From Patescibacteria group bacterium (GTDB taxonomy: Bacteria; Patescibacteriota; Minisyncoccia; Moranbacterales; UBA1568), in assembly GCA_030916545.1 (NCBI GenBank), contig JAUPWI010000078.1, forward strand, positions 1-6,566: 6,566 nucleotides of DNA, in the 5' to 3' direction. How positions within the stretch are numbered: position 1 is the stretch's first letter; every line of letters starts with the position of its first letter. Position numbers and translations under genes: made by a program. The notes under the pieces were generated by a model. That model did no database searches. It had not been told where the DNA came from and was given only the letters and a program-made list of their open reading frames with translations. Positions 1 through 5,952 of this stretch are shown here, one piece after another.

Positions 1-82
1 GCCCAGCTTACACAAAACAAAACTGGTCATTCGTCGCCTTATCCTTATCCGAAACATCCCTTGTTCCGTCAGTATATCAAAT

Positions 83-129
83 CCGCCGGCTTTTCAGAAA
101 TAGCCGGCGGCCCTCGTCTTGGGGCGAGG
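83..129 (-). terminator. Tandem GC-rich hairpins after the holin-like gene, probable terminator
   Basis: Reading the minus strand, a 5-bp hairpin (CCTCG/CGAGG, 112-129) is followed by a perfect 9-bp hairpin (CCGCCGGCT at 102-110 with AGCCGGCGG at 83-91, 10-base loop). They begin 11 bases after the stop codon of the holin-like gene. Only ATTTGATAT follows, so the T-tract is weak. The position and stem strength suggest the 3' end of the transferase and holin-like unit, but an mRNA-stabilising structure is equally possible. Confidence 0.5.
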
Positions 130-140
130 AATACAGACGA

Positions 141-482
141 CTAGCGCGACTTGATGGCCCAATGCGAAAGGATATGGATGCAGGAGAGCACGACGGAGCC
201 GAGTATGGCCGCGAAGAAAGTCTCCACCTCGAAACCTTCGATGAATCCCCCGAGCATGAAGAGAAGTGCGCCGTTGATGACGAAGGTGAAGATACCGAGT
301 GTGAGCAGATTGATCGGCAATGTGAGGATGACGAGAATCGGCTTGAGTGTGATACCGATCAGCCCCCAAAGGAGAGCGAGTACAAGCGCGGTACCAAACC
401 CATTCACGCTGATACCGGGAACGATATGTGATAAAGCTAGAAATGCAAGCGCGGAAACGATCCATTTGAGAAGTACGGTCAT
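141..482 (-). CDS. Small four-helix membrane protein, phage holin 4 superfamily (PF04020-like)
   Basis: The product has 113 residues and is almost wholly hydrophobic, with four likely membrane helices at about 4-22, 30-56, 62-80 and 88-108. The pattern LLWGLIGITLKPILVILTLPINLLTLGIF followed by VINGALL, GF and a final AAILGSVVLS helix is the signature of the PF04020 family, here split as LKPIL, LPINLLTLG and FVINGALLF. Members are widespread in bacteria, are named after mycobacteriophage holins, and mostly have no known function; most chromosomal copies are not in prophages, and nothing phage-like is present here. Length is typical (110-130). It lies 33 bases after the sugar transferase in the same direction, so cotranscription is likely, but a functional link is only a guess. 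No Shine-Dalgarno is visible before the ATG (the bases are ACACACCT). The stop is TAG and tandem hairpins follow. Confidence 0.9.
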   Translation of the reverse strand: MTVLLKWIVSALAFLALSHIVPGISVNGFGTALVLALLWGLIGITLKPILVILTLPINLLTLGIFTFVINGALLFMLGGFIEGFEVETFFAAILGSVVLSCIHILSHWAIKSR

Positions 483-515
483 AGGTGTGTGTATTAGACG
501 GACAATGAAAATGGA

Positions 516-1937
516 TTAGTTTTTTCTGCGACGAATAAGCGCTCTAAATGTCTTGAAACAGAGAATGATATCGAGCCAGAGCGACCAGCTTTCGATGTAG
601 TAAACATCGAGACGATATTCATCCTCGAAAGGCAGATCGGAGCGACCAGAAACCTGCGCCATACCGGTAATACCCGGCTTGATGGTAAGCAGACGCCGAT
701 GGTATTCTTTATACTTATCCACTTCGCGCTGCTGATGCGGCCGCGGACCGACGAGACTCATATCTCCCTTAAGGACATTGAAGAATTGTGGCAGCTCGTC
801 GAGCGAATAGTGCTCGATGAAAGCGCCAATCTTTGTCTTCCGCGGATCATCCTTAATCTTGTACAGTGGTCCCTGACGGACGCTCTGTGTCTTAATCAAA
901 TCCTGCTCATATTTAAGCGCCGCCTCGTATTCTGGATTCGCCTTATCGGTACACCAACGCCACTGCATATAGCGAAACTTGTACACAAAGAATTTTTTTC
1001 CATCCTGACCGACACGCTCATTGAGATAGATCACCGGCCCGTCCCCATCCTCGATACGAATGAGAAGCGCGATAGCTCCCATGATCGGTAAGGCGAAAAG
1101 CGTGAGTAGAGAACCGGCGATCAAGTCAAAGACACGTTTCATGACCTTGCCCCAACCATCGAGTGGCGTGTGCTGATATTCGATAATCGGCTCACCATTC
1201 AAGATACCGACCTCCATCGAAACCCGCGCCGTCTGTAAAGTCGTCGGAATGAATCGATAACCGATATTGTTGATCTGACAATAATCAAGCAACTTTTCAT
1301 GCTCATCATCCGTCAAAGTCGAGTCACACACGATTACTTCATCCATGCCTTTCTTCTCGCGTATTTCCTTGATCTGATGAAGCGATACGCCCGAGACCTG
1401 CGCGACTATCTTGTACCCGAGCTCGCGATGGGAAGAGAGGTAGCGTTTCATAGCCTGCATCTTGCCATTCGTCCCGACAAGCAACACCCGATGCACCCCC
1501 GCTCCCTTTTTGAGAAGATAGTACCGCTGAATACGGGCAATCAGATAACGCCCGGCAATCACGTACAGCACGGTGAATCCCCAACCGGCGAGGATGATGA
1601 AACGTGACGAAAACCATTCGCGCTTGAGAAAGATCGCCACGATGATAACGACCAGGACGAGCGATGTTGCCTGAAATACCCGATAGGCTTCCTGCCAGAA
1701 ACGCCGCGTCGTCCGCATCTGGTACAGTCCTTCGAGTGCGAAGATGAGCACGAAGATCGGTGCCACAACCAGGACGACTTCCATGAAATCCGAAAGCGTG
1801 AGGTCGTACAGCTTGGGTCGCAATGCCAGAATTTGCGGAATATTGCGCACATAGTACGCGCTCAATGCGGCCAGCGCAATCATGACGATATCGATCGGCA
1901 ACTGCATCGCGCTGAAGAATATTTCTGACCGCTTCAT
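516..1937 (-). CDS. Membrane polyprenyl-phosphate sugar-phosphate transferase (exopolysaccharide/WbaP-like)
   Basis: Polyprenol-phosphate phosphoglycosyltransferase of the bacterial sugar transferase family (PF02397 type). It transfers a sugar phosphate from a nucleotide sugar to undecaprenyl phosphate, the first membrane step of polysaccharide or glycan assembly. The product is 473 residues. Four predicted membrane helices lie at about 12-31, 50-70, 88-105 and 112-133. A Rossmann-like CoA-binding_3 type domain follows (about 148-255, starting VHRVLLVGTNGK). The catalytic domain is 265-473, with KRVFDL and its hydrophobic re-entrant segment (267-294), NERVGQDGKKFFVYKFRYM, KDDPRKTKIG, SLDELPQFFNVLKGDMSLVGPRP with the catalytic Asp380-Glu381 dyad, and KPGITGMAQVSGR. 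The ATG at 1935-1937 is chosen because the longer frame starting at 2075 runs into rnpB and adds a non-conserved, non-hydrophobic leader; a weak GGGAA lies eight bases upstream. The sugar specificity cannot be told. The stop is TAA. Confidence 0.95.
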   Translation of the reverse strand: MKRSEIFFSAMQLPIDIVMIALAALSAYYVRNIPQILALRPKLYDLTLSDFMEVVLVVAPIFVLIFALEGLYQMRTTRRFWQEAYRVFQATSLVLVVIIVAIFLKREWFSSRFIILAGWGFTVLYVIAGRYLIARIQRYYLLKKGAGVHRVLLVGTNGKMQAMKRYLSSHRELGYKIVAQVSGVSLHQIKEIREKKGMDEVIVCDSTLTDDEHEKLLDYCQINNIGYRFIPTTLQTARVSMEVGILNGEPIIEYQHTPLDGWGKVMKRVFDLIAGSLLTLFALPIMGAIALLIRIEDGDGPVIYLNERVGQDGKKFFVYKFRYMQWRWCTDKANPEYEAALKYEQDLIKTQSVRQGPLYKIKDDPRKTKIGAFIEHYSLDELPQFFNVLKGDMSLVGPRPHQQREVDKYKEYHRRLLTIKPGITGMAQVSGRSDLPFEDEYRLDVYYIESWSLWLDIILCFKTFRALIRRRKN

Positions 1938-1951
1938 ACAAATGTTCCCAA

Positions 1952-1965
1952 CGAAATTACTTTCG
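1952..1965 (-). other. Small hairpin between rnpB and the sugar transferase gene
   Basis: CGAAA GTAA TTTCG on the minus strand can form a 5-bp stem closed by a GNRA-type tetraloop. It lies a few bases after the rnpB P1 helix and is followed by TTGGGAAC, not a T run, so it is a poor intrinsic terminator. It could mark a 3' processing point of the RNase P RNA or be chance. Confidence 0.3.
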
Positions 1966-1969
1966 ATAC

Positions 1970-2400
1970 TTTTCCAGGACAGGTCTATAAGCCGGATTCT
2001 GTATCCTGCCGAAGCGGGACGATTGCCATTGCTCTTGATCAAACGATTACTCGCTGATTCTTTGCGGCACTCCATCGCACGGACTCATGCGGACCCGATA
2101 CCCCGCGGTATCCCGCCGACATAAGTCCGTGCAATGACACGACCTTGCACTCAGATAAGGATTTAGCCGTTTCACTCCGGGTATCACTACCCGGTTCACC
2201 CGGATACCATATCCGGGTGGCCCGACCCTTGCGGATCGAAGCCGTCTCTGTTCGCACCTCGCGCCTCGCGGCGTCTGGGAATTACCCAGTACCTGCTGCC
2301 TCATCTCCCCTCCTTACAGAAAGGAAACAAGGCGAGTGTCCGGACTTTCCTCACTCCGATTATGACACCGGAGCGCGGCAATCCGACCTGTCCTGGAAAA
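1970..2400 (-). ncRNA. rnpB: RNase P RNA (catalytic RNA of ribonuclease P)
   Basis: This is the ribozyme that cleaves the 5' leader from pre-tRNAs together with the RnpA protein. The minus strand carries the conserved GAGGAAAGTCCGGAC near the 5' end and ACAGAATCCGGCTTATAG near the 3' end. These form P4: AGTCCGGA (2339-2346) pairs with TCCGGCT (1990-1996) leaving the conserved bulged U. The two ends form P1, a perfect 16-bp helix (2385-2400 with 1970-1985) that gains one more C-G pair at 2401/1969. P2 is GATTGCC (2377-2383) with GGCAATC (2021-2027). The internal GAACAGAGA and GTGAAACGG blocks also match the bacterial consensus. Length is about 431 bases, at the long side of normal. Overall layout looks type A-like, but I did not fold it fully. 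Ends are set by P1 and may differ by a few bases. The short reading frames across this stretch are not genes. Confidence 0.96.
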
Positions 2401-2415
2401 GAACCACAAAGTGCT

Positions 2416-2444
2416 ATTATACACCTTTTTTATAGAAAAGTCAA
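2416..2444 (-). promoter_or_regulatory. Sigma-70-type promoter of rnpB
   Basis: On the minus strand a TTGACT -35 box (2439-2444) and a TATAAT -10 box (2416-2421) are separated by exactly 17 bases. This is one mismatch from the housekeeping consensus. Transcription would start near 2408-2410, about eight to ten bases before the first base of the RNase P RNA P1 helix at 2400. The strength fits a stable RNA gene. It is the only strong promoter I can see in the window. Confidence 0.85.
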
Positions 2445-2474
2445 CAAAATACGGCTCCTCCGCCAAGCCGTATT
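2443..2474 (-). terminator. Intrinsic terminator after the tyrS-pheS-pheT operon
   Basis: A perfect 9-bp inverted repeat (AATACGGCT at 2448-2456, AGCCGTATT at 2466-2474) with a 9-base loop lies 31 bases past the pheT stop. On the minus strand the stem is followed by a U-rich run (ATTTTGTT). Nothing similar follows it on the plus strand, so it acts in the direction of pheT. The U-rich tract overlaps the -35 box of the rnpB promoter. Confidence 0.75.
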
Positions 2475-2505
2475 CTACCACGAAATGAGTCTTTCGGTGT
2501 TTCCT

Positions 2506-4878
2506 TTATTGGTGCAATTCCCCGCCGAAACGCTCCTTGACCGCCCTCACGATACGATCGAATGTCTCATCCATCTCCTGCCCCGTCAAGGTCCGTTCGT
2601 CAGCACCGAAAGAAAGATGAAAAGCGAGATTCCGCTCTCCCTCCTCCCGTTCGAACACATCAAACAATTCCGCCGAGCGCAGCATCGGGGCTCCGACTTC
2701 CCGCATCAGCTCCACGACAGCCTGACTTTTCTGGCGGCCGGAAAACACGAGTGAGATGTCCCTCACCGCGAAAGGGAATCGTGGTAGCGGCTGGAATGAT
2801 TTCTCGGTCCGGACCGACTCCCGAAACGCTTCCGTGTCTATCTCGGCCACCGCCACGCCGGCCGTGATACCGAAACGCTTCATGATGAAGGGCATCAGTG
2901 TTCCGATGGTACCCACTTTCTTTCCCTCTATGAAGATATCGGCGCTCTGCGTCCGGTGCCACTCATCTCCCGCCGTCGGGACGGCATGCGACACGAATGC
3001 GACATCCCGGACACCGGCACTTTCGAAAAGATTCTCAAGCGTCCCCTTGAGCCGGGCGAATTCACGCGGTCCCTTCTCCCGGGAAACGGAAGCGAGGGCG
3101 AGCATTTTCGATTCCCTGATTTCGGATGACTTTGACTTCCCGAAAATGCTTGCCCACTCAAACAGCCGGAAGGACTCCGCGTGTCGGATGTTTTCCTTCA
3201 CTTTCGAAAGCAGGCTCGGAAGGAGACTTCCGCGCAAATGCGTCTGGTCTGGATTGAGCGGGTTGGCGATCTCGATATGCTGAGCCGGCGCGAATCCGAA
3301 GGCTTCCATATCGGCAATACCATAAAAAGAATACGTCATGATCTCCGTGAAACCCGTGTGCGCCAGCAATACCTTGGTCTGCCGCTCAAAAAGCTTCTTC
3401 TCATGCACTGCCCCAGCGAGAAAGGGCAGTTCGGGAGCGGCCGCGAGAATCTTGTCGTACCCACGCATCCGGCCGATTTCCTCGATCAGATCCCATTCAT
3501 CGCGCAGATCCGGCCGACGGGTCGGAATGTGTACGAAAAGCGCCTCCTTCCCGTTGACCTTTCTCACCGTCAATCCCTGAAGAGCAAGATACTGGACGAC
3601 TTCGAAAATCGGGACTTTCACACCGAGTACGGACTCGACCCGCGACAACGCTAACTCGATTTTCCGTTCCTTCCGCCTCTCGACATATTCATCGCGCGCG
3701 CCCATGAGCTTTCCTCCTGTCAGTTCATGAATCAATACCGCGACCTCACGAGCGACTTCCGTCGGCAGATTGGGATCAAGATTGCGCTCGAAACGATAAC
3801 TTGCGTCCGTCGGGAGACCGTGCCGTATCCGCGTCCGTCGAATCGTCGCTCCGTCGAAATTGGCGATCTCAAGAAAGATATTCTTCGTCTCCTTGGTGAT
3901 ACCCGAATGCTTCCCCCCCATCACACCCGCCAGCGCCAGGACTTTCTTCGTATCAGCGATGACGAGATCCTGTGGCGTCAACGTTTTCTTTTCTCCCGTC
4001 AAAAGCTCCAGTCGCTCCCCTTTCTTGGCCAGGCGGATCTCGATGCCCCCCACAAGCTGATCAGCATCGAACGCATGGAGCGGTTGCCCGGTCAGAAGCA
4101 TCAGATAATTGGTGATGTCGACGATATTGTTCACCGGACGCAACCCCGAGACCAACAGTCTCGTCTTCATCCAAAAAGGCGACTCACCGATGATCACGTC
4201 CTTGAAATACAGTCCGACATAGCGGCGACATTCCTGCTTGTCGATGATATGTATTTTCGGAGCGCGATTATAGGCTGGGGTCTTCAGGGGCTTGGCTCGA
4301 GCCTCGATAAATTGTGGTGCATGCCCATCGAGCGCAGCGATCTCACGAGCTAGCCCTTCGTATGACAGTGCATCCGATCCGCGATCAGCGAGTATCTTCA
4401 CATCAAGAATAGTGTCGTGCAAACCGATATACTTCGCGAGTTCCGCTCCGATTGGGGCCTCCTCATGGAAAATCGCTATCCCCTCATGATTCTCCGAAAG
4501 ACCGAGCTCCTTCTCAGAACACAGCATGCCTTCTGATCGTACCCCACGGATTTCAGATTCCTTAATTACGGTCCCGTTCGGAAGCACGGCTCCCGGAAGA
4601 GCGACGGCCACTTTCTGTCCCGCCTCGAGATTCGGGGCGCCACAGACTATCTGTCGGACCGTGTATTTCCCGATCTCGACCTGGGCCACCCGCAAACGGT
4701 CGGCATCGGGATGAGAAGCAACTGAAAGCACCTCGCCGGTCACGATATTTTCCAGATGATGTGCATAGCTCTCCACCGTCTCCACTTCGAAAGCATGTCG
4801 CATGAGCAAATCCGCCACACGATCAGCGGGCTTCTTGGTTCCGGAGAGCTCTTTCAGCCAGTGATAGGAATATTTCAT
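2506..4878 (-). CDS. pheT: Phenylalanyl-tRNA synthetase beta subunit
   Basis: Beta subunit of PheRS: it binds tRNA-Phe and hydrolyses mischarged Tyr-tRNA-Phe. At 790 residues it is full length. Domains in order are an EMAP/OB-fold tRNA-binding domain (about 40-150, with HPDADRLRVAQV and RGVRSEGMLCSEKELGLS), the B3/B4 editing domain (about 212-372), B5 (about 400-475, ending in DLIEEIGRMRGYDKI), the catalytic-like core (about 476-690), and a C-terminal FDX-ACB anticodon-binding domain (about 697-789, FPFAVRDISLVF). By alignment from memory with the E. coli editing site, the key residues appear intact: His268 in QPLHAFD, Glu337 in FLE, and Thr357 and Ala359 in PTDAS, so editing is probably active. 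The LADRGSDALS segment (163-172) replaces the usual TPNRPDCLS and resembles CPR homologues. The ATG lies 2 bases after the pheS stop with no Shine-Dalgarno, which suggests translational coupling. The stop is TAA, followed by a terminator. Confidence 0.98.
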   Translation of the reverse strand: MKYSYHWLKELSGTKKPADRVADLLMRHAFEVETVESYAHHLENIVTGEVLSVASHPDADRLRVAQVEIGKYTVRQIVCGAPNLEAGQKVAVALPGAVLPNGTVIKESEIRGVRSEGMLCSEKELGLSENHEGIAIFHEEAPIGAELAKYIGLHDTILDVKILADRGSDALSYEGLAREIAALDGHAPQFIEARAKPLKTPAYNRAPKIHIIDKQECRRYVGLYFKDVIIGESPFWMKTRLLVSGLRPVNNIVDITNYLMLLTGQPLHAFDADQLVGGIEIRLAKKGERLELLTGEKKTLTPQDLVIADTKKVLALAGVMGGKHSGITKETKNIFLEIANFDGATIRRTRIRHGLPTDASYRFERNLDPNLPTEVAREVAVLIHELTGGKLMGARDEYVERRKERKIELALSRVESVLGVKVPIFEVVQYLALQGLTVRKVNGKEALFVHIPTRRPDLRDEWDLIEEIGRMRGYDKILAAAPELPFLAGAVHEKKLFERQTKVLLAHTGFTEIMTYSFYGIADMEAFGFAPAQHIEIANPLNPDQTHLRGSLLPSLLSKVKENIRHAESFRLFEWASIFGKSKSSEIRESKMLALASVSREKGPREFARLKGTLENLFESAGVRDVAFVSHAVPTAGDEWHRTQSADIFIEGKKVGTIGTLMPFIMKRFGITAGVAVAEIDTEAFRESVRTEKSFQPLPRFPFAVRDISLVFSGRQKSQAVVELMREVGAPMLRSAELFDVFEREEGERNLAFHLSFGADERTLTGQEMDETFDRIVRAVKERFGGELHQ

Positions 4879-4880
4879 AA

Positions 4881-5927
4881 CTAGAATTGTTTCAGGAATC
4901 GGAGATCACCGCCCATGAACAAGCGAACGTCGGTAATCTTGTATTTCATCATCGCGAGCCGGGTGAGCCCGAAGCCCCAGGCGAAACCCTGATACGCTCC
5001 CCGCTTATACCCCACTGATTCGAAGACCTTCTGATTGACCATGCCGGCCCCACCAATCTCGAGCCAGCCCGTCTGCTGACAAACTGAACATCCCTTCCGC
5101 TCACAAAGAACGCAGGAAATATCAAATTCGAATGACGGTTCGGTGAACGGGAAGTAGCTCGGACGCAGACGGATATCGACTTTCTTCCCGAAGAAACGGC
5201 TGAAGAAAGTCTCTGCGATGTACTTGAATGTCGCGACCGTCACCTTGCCCGGCTCGTCGACCATCAGACATTCAAAATGATGGAAGGTATGCTCGTGTGA
5301 AGCATCAGTCGCCTCGTTTCTGAAGACGCGCCCAGGAACGATGATACGAATCGGCGGCTTATGTTCCTGCATGTAGCGCACCTGTACCGGCGAGGTATGC
5401 GTACGTGGAAGATAGGTGTGCTGCCAGTGCTTATCCTGCTTCACCCAGAACGTATCCTGCATATCGCGAGCCGGATGATCCTTGGGAAAATTTAGGGAGT
5501 CAAAATTGTTGGTTTCCATTTCGAGTTCCGGTCCGTCCCAGACACCGAAACCAAGCGACGCAAAAATATCTGCGATCTCATTTTCGAGAAGCGTGATCGG
5601 ATGGAGATGCCCGGCAGGGAGACGTTCACCCGGTGCAGTCACGTCAATCCATTCCTTTTCCCAGTCCACTCCCTCCCGCTCGATTCGCTGGTTCGTCTCC
5701 CCATACAAAGCGGCCAGCGCTTCGCGGGCGCTCTGAGCGGCCGGACCGACGACACGCTTCTCTTCGGGAGACAGATCTTTGAGCCCTTTGAGGATATCGT
5801 TCAATCCGCTTTTCCGTCCCAGATACTTCGTTTCCCATACTGAAAGAGCGTTCGCATCCTTGATTTCCACGAGCTCTTTCTTTCCCTCTGCAAGAATGGC
5901 GGCGATCTTCACTTGCGGCATATGCAT
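4881..5927 (-). CDS. pheS: Phenylalanyl-tRNA synthetase alpha subunit
   Basis: Catalytic alpha subunit of the class II alpha2-beta2 PheRS, which charges tRNA-Phe in the cytoplasm. The product is 348 residues, normal for the family. Residues 1-90 are the charged, probably coiled-coil tRNA-binding arm. Motif 1 lies around LHPITLLENEIADIF (108-122). Motif 2 is GRVFRNEATDASHEHTFHHFE (the Arg of FRNE at 203). Motif 3 is GFAWGFGLTRLAMMKYK near 314-330, with the GxGxxR arginine and the Ala316 that corresponds to the Phe-pocket alanine (E. coli Ala294). A CxxC...CxxC cluster (Cys272, 275, 280, 283) precedes TGWLEIGGAGMV. The ATG at 5925-5927 is preferred over the in-frame ATG two codons later, because GAAAGGG sits six bases before the first. 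Neighbours are tyrS (25 bases upstream) and pheT (2 bases downstream), the usual pheST arrangement. The stop is TAG. Confidence 0.98.
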   Translation of the reverse strand: MHMPQVKIAAILAEGKKELVEIKDANALSVWETKYLGRKSGLNDILKGLKDLSPEEKRVVGPAAQSAREALAALYGETNQRIEREGVDWEKEWIDVTAPGERLPAGHLHPITLLENEIADIFASLGFGVWDGPELEMETNNFDSLNFPKDHPARDMQDTFWVKQDKHWQHTYLPRTHTSPVQVRYMQEHKPPIRIIVPGRVFRNEATDASHEHTFHHFECLMVDEPGKVTVATFKYIAETFFSRFFGKKVDIRLRPSYFPFTEPSFEFDISCVLCERKGCSVCQQTGWLEIGGAGMVNQKVFESVGYKRGAYQGFAWGFGLTRLAMMKYKITDVRLFMGGDLRFLKQF

Positions 5928-5933
5928 ATATTA

Positions 5934-5940
5934 CCCTTTC
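5934..5940 (-). promoter_or_regulatory. Shine-Dalgarno of pheS
   Basis: GAAAGGG on the minus strand ends six bases before the ATG at 5925-5927 and twelve before the alternative ATG at 5919-5921. It therefore favours the longer start (MHMPQ rather than MPQ). It is the clearest ribosome-binding site in the window; pheT and the holin-like gene have none that I can see. Confidence 0.7.
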
Positions 5941-5952
5941 ACGACCACTGTC

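Noticed and set aside
71..99. Promoter-like TATACT with an upstream TTCTGA within the left hairpin region
   Set aside because: The -35 match is only three of six bases and overlaps the hairpin; too weak to call without knowing the downstream gene.
141..482. Holin-like gene as evidence of a prophage or lysis cassette
   Set aside because: The family is common in bacterial chromosomes, no endolysin, integrase or structural phage gene is nearby, and it follows an envelope gene in the same unit.
151..519. Plus-strand frames opposite the holin-like gene
   Set aside because: Antisense shadows of a hydrophobic four-helix protein; the minus-strand product matches a known family and these do not.
1339..1941. 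200-codon minus-strand frame overlapping the sugar transferase
   Set aside because: Same strand but another frame of a gene with strong family motifs; the peptide has no recognisable domain.
2039..2435. Short reading frames on both strands over 2039-2435
   Set aside because: They fall inside the RNase P RNA gene and its promoter; the sequence is explained by RNA helices, not by coding.
2475..2505. T-box or other riboswitch controlling the synthetase genes
   Set aside because: The operon's leader lies outside the window, and the gaps between tyrS, pheS and pheT are too short to hold one. Nothing in 2475-2505 suggests a regulatory RNA.
3727..4353. 208-codon plus-strand reading frame opposite pheT
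   Set aside because: Antisense shadow of the pheT editing domain, rich in Arg, Ser and Asp as expected of reverse-complemented coding sequence; no ribosome-binding site or family resemblance.
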